From contig JAWDKM010000004.1 in the NCBI GenBank assembly GCA_032464575.1, positions 372,001 to 436,000 of the forward strand: a stretch of DNA of 64,000 nucleotides, in the 5' to 3' direction. The notes below the pieces were generated by a model that worked only from the letters and a program-made list of their open reading frames with translations, had not been told where the DNA came from and did not search any database. Position numbers and translations under genes: made by a program. Shown piece after piece: positions 34,243 to 42,714 of the stretch; within the stretch, counting starts at the first letter, position 1, and every line of letters begins with the position of its first letter. Source of the DNA: Pontivivens sp032464575 (lineage in GTDB: Bacteria > Pseudomonadota > Alphaproteobacteria > Rhodobacterales > Rhodobacteraceae).

Positions 34243-35529
34243 TCAGTAGTTCGACTTGATCTGCACGCAGCTCTCGGTCTGGGTGTTGTACATCCCGCAT
34301 TCGAGCTCCTGCCAGTCGGAGACGAGCACGGCGCTTTCGGGCAGGAAGTCCGTCCACGCGTCGCCCTCGACCTCCTCGGTCTGGGAGATGATGTCGAACT
34401 GGCCGTCGGCCTGGATCTCGCCGATCAGCACGGGCTTGGCGAGGTGGTGGTTCGGCAGCATGACCGCCGTGCCGCCAGTGAGGTTCGGGAACTCCTGCCC
34501 GTACATCGCCTCGCGCACCGCATCGACCTCGGTGCTGCCGGCCTGCTCGACCGCGTTCACCCACATGTTGAAACCGATGTAGTGCGCCTCCATCGGGTCG
34601 TTGGTGACACGGTCGGCGCCCATGCGCTCTCGCCAGGCCGCGACCCACTCCTCGTTGGTGTCGGTGTCGGCGGACTGGAAGTAGTTCCACGCGGCGAGAT
34701 GCCCGACGAGATCGGAGGTATCGAGGCCCGACAGCTCCTCCTCCCCGACCGAGAAGGCGACGACCGGGATGTCGTCCGCGCTCACGCCCTGTGCCGCGAG
34801 CTCCTTGTAGAAGCCGATATTCGCGTCGCCGTTGATGGTGGAGATCACGCCCACCTGCTTGCCGTCCTCGCCCAGCGCGATGACGTCGGACACGATCGTG
34901 GCCCAGTCGGAATGGCCGAAGGGCGTGTAGTTGACGAAGATGTCCTCTTCCGCGATGCCGTTGTCCTGCAGGTAGGACTCCAGAATGTTGTTCGTCGTGC
35001 GCGGATAGACGTAATCGGTGCCGAGCAGGGCGAACTTCTCCACCCCCAGCTCCTCGAGGAAGTAGTCGGTGGCCGGGATCGCCTGCTGGTTCGGCGCGGC
35101 ACCGGTGTAGAACACGTTGCGCGAGCTCTCCTCACCCTCATACTGCACCGGGTAGAAGAGGAGACCGTTGAGCTCCTCGATCACCGGCAGGACGGACTTG
35201 CGGCTCACGGACGTCCAGTTGCCGAAGATCACGTCGACCTCGTGGACCGTCAGCAGTTCGCGCGCCTTCTCGGCGAAGAGCGGCCAGTCGGAGGCCGGAT
35301 CGACCACGATCGCCTCGATCTCGCAGCCCAGAAGCCCGCCGGCCTCGTTCTGCTGCTCGACGAGCATGAGCATCGTGTCCTTCAGCGTCGTCTCCGAGAT
35401 CGCCATCGTGCCCGAAAGCGAGTGGAGGACGCCGACCTTGATCGGTTCCGCGCAGTCCTGCGCGGCGGCACCTGTGGCTGCGGCCAGCGCGATTGCGGAG
35501 ACCGTCGCGAGGGGGCGAGTGAGAGACAT
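34243..35529 (-). CDS. urtA: Urea ABC transporter substrate-binding protein UrtA
   Basis: A 428-aa periplasmic protein with signal peptide (residues 1-23, ending GAAAQ). The mature start is followed by KVGVLHSLSGTMAISET, the typical UrtA N-terminus. Later blocks include NQQAIPATDYFLEELG and YIGFNMWVNAVEQAGS. It is the first gene of urtABCDE; no urease genes are visible downstream. Urea uptake operons are usually nitrogen-regulated, but I did not identify an NtrC-type site in the upstream region. Confidence 0.95.
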   Translation of the reverse strand: MSLTRPLATVSAIALAAATGAAAQDCAEPIKVGVLHSLSGTMAISETTLKDTMLMLVEQQNEAGGLLGCEIEAIVVDPASDWPLFAEKARELLTVHEVDVIFGNWTSVSRKSVLPVIEELNGLLFYPVQYEGEESSRNVFYTGAAPNQQAIPATDYFLEELGVEKFALLGTDYVYPRTTNNILESYLQDNGIAEEDIFVNYTPFGHSDWATIVSDVIALGEDGKQVGVISTINGDANIGFYKELAAQGVSADDIPVVAFSVGEEELSGLDTSDLVGHLAAWNYFQSADTDTNEEWVAAWRERMGADRVTNDPMEAHYIGFNMWVNAVEQAGSTEVDAVREAMYGQEFPNLTGGTAVMLPNHHLAKPVLIGEIQADGQFDIISQTEEVEGDAWTDFLPESAVLVSDWQELECGMYNTQTESCVQIKSNY

Positions 35530-36385
35530 GAGCGGATAGCTCCCCTGTCAGGGTGCCGTGTGTCCGCGACCGGCGTCGGTTGAGCGTTCCGCGCCACATG
35601 CTAAGTCCGGACCACAGCACGTTTCGTGTTGAGGCCGCCGGGTGGGACGTTCGTGCAAAGATGACCCGCCCGGTGGCCGCTCGAGCCGTAGTGGCGTCGT
35701 CACCCTAGTCACCGCGGCGGCGGGGAAACTAGCAGGTTTGCCCATTTCCCGATGTCGCAGGGTAGAATTCGCACAACGAAAAAGCACTGATCGGCTCATC
35801 GGCTAAAATATGAGCAAACGGCGCCGGCGAAATTGAATTGATTTACGCAGCATCTCGCCGCGGCTCTCCCATTTCGCGATTCGCCCCGCCTGGTTCGACC
35901 GCCGTCCGCCGTCGTAGGGCCACGGGGCCCCGCCGGCCGGTCCCGGCTTGTTCGGGCGCCCATGGGAGGGCTTTCGTAACGCACGCCACCGATTGCGTTC
36001 ACCATGTGGTCCATCATCGATGCCGGGGCAAATTGCCGTGTCGAGAACGATGCGAATGCCGCCCTGCAAGCCTCACAAACGAATCGCAGTGAGGTCGCCC
36101 CGGCTCAAGACAGCCGATGTGCGGCGTCGGGTCGGCGATAATCCGCCCAGCTAATTTTGAATAATTTTAGATAGTTATCTACCTAACGGCATCGAAATGC
36201 GTCGGAATGCCCCGATGTTCTTATTTTGTCCGGAAGATTTGAACGCGTGGCACCCCTGACCGCGTTACACGACCTGCCTCTTTCAAAATCGACCGTTGCC
36301 TTCTCACGCGCCATTCCAAATCCTCTTTAAGGAGAACAGGGAGACATAAAACAAAGCTCCCAGTTGATCCCGGGGGAGGGACGTC
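35530..36385. other. Long intergenic region between urtA and the small Hint-like gene
   Basis: About 855 bp without a recognisable gene. It must contain the urtA promoter (minus strand) and that of the Hint-like gene (plus strand). An A/T-rich tract at about 36155-36185 (AATTTTGAATAATTTTAG) stands out from the GC-rich background. Short open frames on both strands at 35550-36090 have no family resemblance. No tRNA or obvious hairpin was seen. Confidence 0.5.
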
Positions 36386-37084
36386 ATGGGCATGGTCTTC
36401 GATGCTCTGTTTCAGAATACGCCGTCGCGCAGCGTCGAACAGACTGGTGCGCCGCGGATTGATCTGCCCGGTTTTTCTGCCGGAACCCGCATCGCAACTC
36501 CGGCAGGACCGCTCGATGTTTCCGATCTGAAGGTCGGCGACCTCGTGCGCACGGTCGACCACGGTGACCTGCCGGTGCGCCGCGTCGCGCGGAGGACCTG
36601 CTCGCTCTGGCGGACATCGGCGGCCAGCCGCCTGATCCAGGTGAAGGCGGGCAGCCTCGGCCCCGGCAGGCCGGCGGCAGATCTCCTTCTGTCGGCCAAC
36701 CAGTCCGTTGTCGTGTCGGATCCCGGATGCGTCGCACTCTTCGGCACGGCCGAGGTTCTGGTCCCGGTCGGCCTGCTGACCGGGCTCCGGGGTGTCTCGA
36801 CGGTCTTCAACCGCTTCGCGACCGACTACGTGACCCTCGTGACGGAGCGCCACGAAGTGCTGACGGCGGAGGGGCTGGAGGTCGCGACCCCCTACCCGAC
36901 CCCGGCCCTGCTCGGCCAGCTCGCCCCCGAACGCCCGGCCCCGCCGCCCGCACGGCCCGGCATTCCGCGCAAGAGCATCGACATGCTGGTCACGCTGCTG
37001 GAGTTGGGACACGCGATGGGCACCGGCCCCACGAAGATGGGGCGCCACGGCAACTACCTCTACCTCGTCCAGGATCCACAATAG
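36386..37084 (+). CDS. Stand-alone Hint-domain-like protein lacking the catalytic Cys
   Basis: A 232-aa protein made almost entirely of one Hint module. PGFSAGTRIATPAG (residues about 28-41) corresponds to the usual CFTPGTRIATPRG, but the autocleavage Cys is replaced by Gly. LSANQSVVVSD aligns with the usual SPQHR block but with Gln for His. The remainder (VLTAEGLEVATPYPTP near residue 160) follows the Hint pattern. Without Cys and His, self-splicing or autocleavage looks impossible, so it may be a binding module. ATG 36386 has GGGAGGGA upstream; an ATG two codons later is an alternative. Confidence 0.75.
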   Translation: MGMVFDALFQNTPSRSVEQTGAPRIDLPGFSAGTRIATPAGPLDVSDLKVGDLVRTVDHGDLPVRRVARRTCSLWRTSAASRLIQVKAGSLGPGRPAADLLLSANQSVVVSDPGCVALFGTAEVLVPVGLLTGLRGVSTVFNRFATDYVTLVTERHEVLTAEGLEVATPYPTPALLGQLAPERPAPPPARPGIPRKSIDMLVTLLELGHAMGTGPTKMGRHGNYLYLVQDPQ

Positions 37085-37192
37085 CAATAGCGCCTCAAAC
37101 GGTGGAAGGAGGCGGCGTTCGACCCCGGCACACTCCTGTCGACCGCCGCATCTCGAAGCCCACGCACGCCATGTCGTCGTTACGTCACCAAG

Positions 37193-37620
37193 ATGTCGTG
37201 CTTTCGAAGACTAAGCTGGTCCAGAACACCGGGACCTGGTTGTCCGTCCTTCTCAATTGCAGGCAAGACTTCCTTTCAGGAACGACCGCCGGGTGATCGA
37301 CGGGATCATTCGCGCGTTCCGGTCGGTACGTCGGCGAAGGAACGCGCAGACCGTCTGTTGTCCCATGACACGCCCTTCGACCGGCTCGCCCGATGAACAG
37401 CGAAAGGCACCGGGAGGAAATCTTCGCGCACCTCGCCGAAGCAGGCGGGCGGCCTGAAATGCTCATGGTCGATGTCGTTCACGTCAAGGCGCATCGGTAC
37501 GCGGCAGACGGCAAAGGGGAGCCAAGGCGCAGGTGATCGAACGATACCGGAGCGGACAAACTACCAGCATCCACGGCGCCCACAACGCAATCCTGCGCCT
37601 GCGACGCCTGATCGTACGCC
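37193..37620 (+). pseudogene. Remnant of an IS5-family transposase
   Basis: Pieces of an IS5-type DDE transposase in three frames. FRNDRRVIDGIIRAF near 37276-37320 matches the N-terminal VDDRRVINGI block. From ATG 37393 the frame MNSERHREEIFAHLAEAG continues RPEMLMVDVVHVKAHRY and ends with TGA at 37534-37536; VDVVHVKAHR is the first catalytic Asp region. GQTTSIHG just after matches the RGGLTTKIH block in another frame. At least two frameshifts have occurred and the C-terminal half is missing. Terminal inverted repeats were not identified. Confidence 0.7.
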
Positions 37621-37635
37621 CGGATCATCGCGGCG

Positions 37636-37990
37636 ATGCCCCATCACCAGCGAACCGATGGCGGCTCAACGCCCGCTTTCTGCCTCACGGACGCCACTCA
37701 CAACACCACCGGAGCCCAAGCCGAGACCACGCGACGAGGGATGCTCGCCGGCGCGGCCACAGCGGCTGCGAGCAGCCTTGCTCTGCGACCCGGCGCGGCA
37801 ATCGCTCGAGGGCGGCCGCACCAGCTTCGAGCGGACAAGCGGGATCGCCAAGTTCAGCCTCGACGCCTTCCTTGAGTGGTCCCCCCGCACCGGGCTGGCC
37901 GTGAAGCTGGGTGTGAAGGAAGCGGTGCAGGTGTCTCCGGCAGCGTGCTCGTTTGGAGAGGCCGTACTTATTCAATCAGCGCTCTCTTAC
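37636..37990 (+). other. Orphan fragment with a Tat-signal-like segment
   Basis: A short frame from 37636 reads ETTRRGMLAGAATAAASSLA followed by LRPGAAIARG, which looks like a twin-arginine signal peptide, but the frame then turns into basic low-complexity sequence. Another frame nearby gives SGIAKFSLDAFLEW without a recognised match. This may be debris of an exported protein broken by insertions; it could also be chance. Confidence 0.3.
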
Positions 37991-38157
37991 TGGAGCGTCG
38001 AGATACGCCACCGAAGCTGATCGACATCAGGAACCGGGTGAGGCGCGCCTGTCTTCCACCGATTAATCATGCTCTTCATCTCCTCCGCGATCTCCCTTCT
38101 GAAGACCGCCACCTTCGCCATTCGCTTCACGCGCTCCGGCGGCTGGCGACCGAACAT
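37987..38157 (-). CDS. Unrecognised 56-aa ORF between IS fragments
   Basis: An ATG-initiated frame on the minus strand whose product contains VAVFRREIAEEMKSMINRWK and a C-terminal VDQLRWRISTLQ. The amino-acid pattern looks protein-like, with an amphipathic helix, but I do not recognise it. Its ATG overlaps, as CATATG, the ATG of the IS3 fragment on the other strand. It may be part of a mobile element or chance. Confidence 0.25.
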   Translation of the reverse strand: MFGRQPPERVKRMAKVAVFRREIAEEMKSMINRWKTGAPHPVPDVDQLRWRISTLQ

Positions 38158-38385
38158 ATGCGGCGGACGCTGGACGTGTCCGAGTGGCGCGCCTGTCGCG
38201 TGCTGCGCCGCTCGACGCAGAGGAAGGCGCCGCGGGGCCGGGACGGTGAAGGGGCGCGGACCGCGGACATCGTCGCGCTGGCCAGCCGGTACGGGCGATA
38301 CGGCTACCGCCGGGTGGCAGCACTTCTGCGCGCCGCCGGCTGGCAGGTGAACCGCAAACGCGTAGGGCGGATCAGGCAGGCGGAG
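38158..38385 (+). pseudogene. IS3-family orfB fragment, N-terminal part
   Basis: From MRRTLDVSEWRACRVL through ADIVALASRYGRYGYRRVAA to LRAAGWQVNRKRVGRI, this is the helix-turn-helix_21 region at the start of an IS3-type OrfB transposase. The catalytic DDE domain that should follow is absent; sequence from about 38416 belongs to a different part of an IS3 element. Confidence 0.7.
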
Positions 38386-38415
38386 CGGGACGATGGCAGG
38401 CGTGCTGATAGTCCG

Positions 38416-38957
38416 AGCAGTGAAGAGCGCGATGAGTTGCGTCGACTTCGTCGCGAGAACAAGCAGCTCCGGCAGGAGGGAGGTATCCTGTCAAAAGCCG
38501 CGGCCTGGTTCGCTCAGAACGACGCGATGAACATGGCGGTCGGCCAGCGCAAGCCCGCGGACGTGATCCACCACGGCGATCGGGGTTCACAATACAAATC
38601 CGCGACAGCTCCGTGGCCTTCGGTTTCAGGCGCAAAGAGGCGGGCGTCAGGCCGTCCATGGGACCGGTCGGTGACGCCTGCGACAACGCCATGTGCGAGA
38701 GCTTTTTTGCCACGCTCGAATGCGATTTGCCGGATCGCAGAAAGTTCCGGACCAAGGCGGAGGCGCGCATGGCGATCTTCGAATTCATCAAAGGCCGGTA
38801 CAATCCCGGCCGTAGTCGCTCGGCTCCGGGATATCTCTCGCCCATCGACTACGAAAGGAGCGCCCTCGAGACGCTGGAGGCCTCTCCCCCGGAACCGTCC
38901 ACGAAACCGGTGGAACTCCAACTCCATACCAACGCTGACGTCGTTAATGGAGACTGA
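38416..38957 (+). pseudogene. Second IS3-family element, internally deleted and frameshifted
   Basis: Residues RDELRRLRRENKQLRQ and ILSKAAAWFA (38416-38518) are the C-terminal end of an IS3 OrfA. They are followed almost at once by MAVGQRKPADVIHHGDRGSQY (listed only as landmarks at 38530-38595), the late part of the OrfB integrase core. After a frameshift the rest runs in the frame of 38613: MGPVGDACDNAMCESFFATL and YNPGRSRSAPGYLSPIDYE to TGA at 38955. Most of OrfB between is deleted. Its last base abuts the stop codon of the DUF1217 gene. Confidence 0.75.
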
Positions 38958-39785
38958 TTAAAGGAGACTGGCCGTGAACCGGTTCTGCGCACCCGTCGAC
39001 TGCAGCGGCGCAAGCGGTTGGAACAGACCAACGATCGGGTCCTGCGCCGCAGTCCCGTCGATAGACCGAACGGCGAAGAAGCGATCGATGAGGCGATCGA
39101 CCCGCTCTGGTTCGGTGAACTGCCCGACCCCGCGCTGCCCGAAGACAGCAACTGCCCGCCCCTCGAAAACGTCGCGCTGACGCTCGATGTCGAGCTGGGC
39201 GACTTGGCCGGGCAGGTTCAGCGCAGCCTCGAAAACGGTACGCAGCGGCGCGGAGCCCATGATCCGGAACCACCCCGCGGTGTCGGCGGTCGGCGACGCG
39301 GCGATCGCTCCGATCTCCCGTTTCAGTTCCAGCGCCAGCCGGAAATCCGTGTTCTGCTCACCGACCGCGACCTCGAACTCGCGGATCCTGTATTGCTCGG
39401 CGATCGCGTCCGCGAAGCCGGGCACCCGGGTCCGGGCACCGCCCGGGTCACCGAACCCGAATGCTTCGGAGAAGGCGCGGTAGCGCGGATCGACCAGCTT
39501 GCGCGCCAGCGCATCGGACGAAGTCGTGCCGTCCTCCAACACACGACGCAGGAAGTACCGTTTGTCGATCTCCTCGCCGAGACCGAAGGCGCCGAGCGCG
39601 ACCCGAAGCAGCCGGTAGTCCCCGACCAACTCCTCGGCGGTCTCGATCTGCGCGATGCGCTCGCGAAAATAAGCCAGCTCCCGTTCCACGCGCGCACCAG
39701 ACACGAACCGGTCCTGCTGATCGGCGAGCGACCGCTCCAAGAAACGGAAACCCAGAATACCATCTAGAGGGAGCAGAGGCTGCAT
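38958..39785 (-). CDS. DUF1217 flagellar protein
   Basis: A 275-aa protein of the DUF1217 family, found in flagellar loci of Rhodobacterales. Helical repeats such as QDRFVSGARVERELAYFRERI and YRLLRVALGAFGLGEEIDKRYF are typical. It is the last gene of flagellin-flaF-flbT-DUF1217 on the minus strand, coupled to flbT by ATGA (39783-39787). Its TAA at 38958-38960 touches the end of an IS3 fragment, so the original C-terminus may have been altered slightly by the insertion. Confidence 0.82.
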   Translation of the reverse strand: MQPLLPLDGILGFRFLERSLADQQDRFVSGARVERELAYFRERIAQIETAEELVGDYRLLRVALGAFGLGEEIDKRYFLRRVLEDGTTSSDALARKLVDPRYRAFSEAFGFGDPGGARTRVPGFADAIAEQYRIREFEVAVGEQNTDFRLALELKREIGAIAASPTADTAGWFRIMGSAPLRTVFEAALNLPGQVAQLDIERQRDVFEGRAVAVFGQRGVGQFTEPERVDRLIDRFFAVRSIDGTAAQDPIVGLFQPLAPLQSTGAQNRFTASLL

Positions 39786-40186
39786 CAGCCCGGCGCCATC
39801 AATTGCCGCTCGACCGGCATCAACCGGCGCAGGGTACGCATGGTCTGGTAGACCCGGCCCTCACGCAGATGTTCCGCGGCCTCGTCGATCAGCAGACGCC
39901 CCTCACCATCCACGAAGACATTCGCGAGCTGCGCGATGCCACTGCTGAGCTGGGAATGCGCATCGTCGGGGTCGGCCTCGCCTGCAAGGAACAGTTGCGC
40001 GACGTAGCAAACCCGCGAGACCGGCGTCGTCGCCTCCTCGGGATGGATCGCATCGCGCAACCGCAGCACGTTGGCATCGCGGGTCAGGATGTGCAGTCGC
40101 GTTCGGCGATCCCCGTTCTCGATCACGACGCCATTAATGAGCAGACGCTCGGACGGGCGAAGCTTCAGGACAAGACCCGACATCAT
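39785..40186 (-). CDS. flbT: Flagellar biosynthesis repressor FlbT
   Basis: A 133-aa (or 132-aa) protein that post-transcriptionally controls flagellin mRNA in Caulobacter and relatives. The opening SGLVLKLRPSERLLINGVVIENG is characteristic, quoted here as residues 3-25. The start is one of two adjacent ATGs at 40184-40186 and 40181-40183; both overlap the flaF stop. The order flagellin-flaF-flbT is the usual alphaproteobacterial one. Confidence 0.92.
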   Translation of the reverse strand: MMSGLVLKLRPSERLLINGVVIENGDRRTRLHILTRDANVLRLRDAIHPEEATTPVSRVCYVAQLFLAGEADPDDAHSQLSSGIAQLANVFVDGEGRLLIDEAAEHLREGRVYQTMRTLRRLMPVERQLMAPG

Positions 40187-40560
40187 GCCACCTGCCGCTC
40201 GGCGGAAAGTCCGCGCATGATCGCGCGGTTGACGTCGATGAGAGGCGCCGCCCCTGCCTCATCACGCAGGACCTGCGCGGTATGGCTCTGCACGAAGCCG
40301 GCAAGCGCGATCAGGCGCCGCCGCGTGTCGTCGGGCAGCCGGTTTCCATCGCTCATGAGATCGCGGGCAAGCGCAAGCCAGAGGCGGCAATTGTCGTGCA
40401 GAGCGCCAGCAAACTGCGGATAGTCCTCCGCCGCGCCCGTCCGCGGCGCGTCGAGGCGGGCCGTGATCCGCGCGAAGGCGTCGTATTCTGCGGTGCGCGG
40501 CGTGGCCGTGCCGGTACGGGCCGCTCCATAGGCGCGGCGGGCCTGTTGGGCGTGGTTCAT
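40183..40560 (-). CDS. flaF: Flagellar biosynthesis regulator FlaF
   Basis: A 125-aa protein needed for flagellin synthesis or secretion in Caulobacter-type systems. MNHAQQARRAYGAA at the start and LIALAGFVQSHTAQVL near residue 90 match the family. ATG 40560 has GGAGAGGG upstream and is preferred over the in-frame ATG at 40575. It is transcribed after flagellin, with a strong hairpin between them. Confidence 0.9.
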   Translation of the reverse strand: MNHAQQARRAYGAARTGTATPRTAEYDAFARITARLDAPRTGAAEDYPQFAGALHDNCRLWLALARDLMSDGNRLPDDTRRRLIALAGFVQSHTAQVLRDEAGAAPLIDVNRAIMRGLSAERQVA

Positions 40561-40596
40561 CACCCTCTCCTCCAAGGCTGATCGGTCGGTCCGAGG

Positions 40597-40625
40597 GATC
40601 CGGGCCGGCGGCAGCGGCCCGGATC
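40597..40625 (-). repeat. Strong hairpin between flagellin and flaF
   Basis: A perfect 10-bp stem GATCCGGGCC / GGCCCGGATC with a 9-nt loop, starting 10 bp after the flagellin stop on the transcribed strand. No T-run follows, so it is either a Rho-type or processing structure that protects flagellin mRNA or a weak terminator reducing flaF-flbT transcription. Confidence 0.6.
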
Positions 40626-40635
40626 AGGTTTCGGA

Positions 40636-41880
40636 TCAGCGGAACAGCGCGAGGATGTTCTGCGGTGCCTGGTTGGCAATCGACAGCGACTGGATGCCGA
40701 GCTGCTGCTGGACCTGCAGCGCCTGCAAGCGGGCGGAGGCCTCCTCCATGTCGGCATCGACCAGCGCACCCTTGCCGGTCGTCAGCGAGTCCGTAAGGCT
40801 CTGTACGAAGCTCTGCTGGGTTTCGATCCGGCCCTGTACCGAGCCGAAGGCAGCCGCGGCGTCAATGGCCGCGTTGATCAGCGTCTCGATGTCCGTCAGC
40901 GCCTGCGCCGCACCATTGGTCGTCGTGACGTCCATGGCGCCCAGTTCGCTCAGTCCGCCGGCTGCAGTACCGCCGGTGAACTCCTGAAAGCCGACATTGA
41001 TACTGTCCGTGCCCTGGCCGCCGCCGAGAGCGATGGTCAGTTCACCCGTCGTTGCATCCTGTGCGGTGGACAGGTCGGTCAGGTTGTTGTCGGCCACGAA
41101 GGTGTCGATCTGCGCCTTGAGCGCGGTCGACACCTGCAGTTCCGTCTCCGTTCCGTTGGCGACATAGGTGAAGGTCTGCGCGCCCCCGGTATCCACGGTT
41201 GCGGCACCGGTGCCTGCCAGCGTGATCTGGTAGGTCGCACCGGCCTCCACACCGCCTCCAGTGAACGCGACGAGGGCATTCGGAGTGCCGGCGTTGCCCG
41301 CGACCGCGGAGCCAGTCCGCGTTCCCGTCATAAGCGAGCCCGCAGTCGCGGCATCCGCGCCCACGACCTCCACCGCCGCCGACAGATCGGTCCGGCCCAC
41401 GGAGATGGCGGATGTCGAGACAGTGCCGTCGCTCGCGCGGTCGAGCGACGACAGGATCGAGATGTCCTGCCCGGGCTGAAGCAGGTTGACGCCGTTGAAC
41501 TGTGCGGCGTTGACGATGGAATTCACCTGATCGCGCAGCGCGACGATCTCGGTCTGGATCTTGGCCTTGTCGTTGCCCGACTCCTGCGCCGCCACGACCT
41601 GGGTCTTCACATCGCCGAGCAGGTCCACGATGGATTCCGCGGCCTTTCGCGCCACGGCGACGGTGGAATTGCCCAACGACAGGTTCTCGGAAATCGCTCC
41701 GAAGCCGTCCACGTCGCTCTGCATGACCTGGCTGATGGACCAGATCGCGGCGTTGTCGGCCGCCGAGCCGATCTTGAGGCCGGTCGAGATTTCCGATTGG
41801 GTCTTCGACAGGCTCATATTGATGTTGCGCAGGGTATCCAGGGCCACCATGGCGCTGTTGTTCGTGAGAATGCTGGACAT
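40636..41880 (-). CDS. fliC: Flagellin
   Basis: A 414-aa filament protein. The conserved N-terminal helices (MSSILTNNSAMVALDTL, STGLKIGSAADNAAIWSIS) and C-terminal helices (VQGRIETQQSFVQSLTDSLT, LQVQQQLGIQSLSIANQA) flank a variable middle rich in Thr, Ala and Gly (about residues 160-300). The length is typical for alphaproteobacteria. ATG 41880 has GGAGGAC upstream; an upstream in-frame ATG at 41994 gives only basic non-family sequence. A 192-bp leader separates it from the next gene; no clear sigma-28 promoter was identified by eye. Confidence 0.95.
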   Translation of the reverse strand: MSSILTNNSAMVALDTLRNINMSLSKTQSEISTGLKIGSAADNAAIWSISQVMQSDVDGFGAISENLSLGNSTVAVARKAAESIVDLLGDVKTQVVAAQESGNDKAKIQTEIVALRDQVNSIVNAAQFNGVNLLQPGQDISILSSLDRASDGTVSTSAISVGRTDLSAAVEVVGADAATAGSLMTGTRTGSAVAGNAGTPNALVAFTGGGVEAGATYQITLAGTGAATVDTGGAQTFTYVANGTETELQVSTALKAQIDTFVADNNLTDLSTAQDATTGELTIALGGGQGTDSINVGFQEFTGGTAAGGLSELGAMDVTTTNGAAQALTDIETLINAAIDAAAAFGSVQGRIETQQSFVQSLTDSLTTGKGALVDADMEEASARLQALQVQQQLGIQSLSIANQAPQNILALFR

Positions 41881-42072
41881 ATCAGTCCTCCGGCGAGCGG
41901 TGCGTTCGACACCGCGTTTACGGTTCTGGCCGGACCGTCCGGTCCGACCGCGGTCGCCGTTCTGACGCGTACGGCGCCGGGCTTTGCCCTTCACCGTGCC
42001 GATCTCGAAGATCGCATGTCCGATCTGCCACCCCCTGCCCTAACAGGACGTAAAAGAAACGACCGATCAGCG

Positions 42073-42375
42073 TTAACGGCGCAGGGAGACACCCGGAGAT
42101 CCACCCAATGTCGCGCGTCGCCCGTCCGGCCCGTAGGCAAAACCGGCGTCGCGCCTGCCGGCGCGGCTTTCCGCAACACCGGCGCGCGCGGCGTCGATGA
42201 GCTTCAGGTTCCGCTCCAGCCGCGCGCGAACCGCAGCCATCTCGTCGGCTCCCAGCGGCGCGACCAGTGCCTCGACCCGGTCGAGCACGGGTGCCACATC
42301 GTACCGGCCGCAAAGCAGTGCCATGCGTTGCGCATCGAGCAAGCCGAAGATCCGTTCCAGACGACGATCAGGCAT
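42073..42375 (-). CDS. Small helical flagellar protein (FlgN/FliT-like, unassigned)
   Basis: A 100-aa protein starting MPDRRLERIFGLLDAQRMAL with predicted helices through RLERNLKLIDAARAGV, then a Gly/Arg-rich tail. It overlaps the end of the flgJ-type gene by 8 bp and lies upstream of flagellin. Size, helical character and place suggest a FlgN-type secretion chaperone, but no sequence motif proves it. Confidence 0.6.
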   Translation of the reverse strand: MPDRRLERIFGLLDAQRMALLCGRYDVAPVLDRVEALVAPLGADEMAAVRARLERNLKLIDAARAGVAESRAGRRDAGFAYGPDGRRATLGGSPGVSLRR

Positions 42376-42640
42376 CCCGTCCCTCCACGAGGCTATCGAA
42401 GACATGCCGGGCAAGGCCGATCCCACCGCCGTCCGCGAAGGCCTTCGCCTGTTCGCGCGCGAGAAGCGATGCGAACGCATCCTCCCCTGCCCCACCGCCC
42501 ATGGCGCTGCGGGCCCGTCCCATGCCGGAATGCTGAAGCATCTCCGACAGGAATGCCGCCTCGAACTCCCGCGCGGTCCGTTCGAGCACGGTATGCCGGT
42601 CGACCGGCAGGGGCGTGGGTGAAGTGACTGCAACATCCAT
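42368..42640 (-). CDS. FlgJ-type rod-binding protein (N-terminal domain only)
   Basis: A 90-aa protein containing the rod-binding motif REFEAAFLSEMLQHSGMG (residues about 25-45), the N-terminal part of FlgJ; the muramidase part is absent, as is usual in alphaproteobacteria. ATG 42640 has GGAG upstream (AAGGAGCAAACC) and is preferred over the upstream ATG at 42808. It diverges from fliK, with 74 bp between. Confidence 0.85.
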   Translation of the reverse strand: MDVAVTSPTPLPVDRHTVLERTAREFEAAFLSEMLQHSGMGRARSAMGGGAGEDAFASLLAREQAKAFADGGGIGLARHVFDSLVEGRDA

Positions 42641-42714
42641 GGTTTGCTCCTTCTCATACGATCGGAAGCCATCATGACCGGGTCGGGTAAAGAAATCGTA
42701 AGACTTCGGCGCGT

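Noticed and set aside
37876..38961. A single intact-looking 361-codon transposase frame
   Set aside because: Its parts come from OrfB-N, OrfA-C and OrfB-C of IS3 elements in the wrong order, and the end is out of frame, so it is a chimera of fragments.
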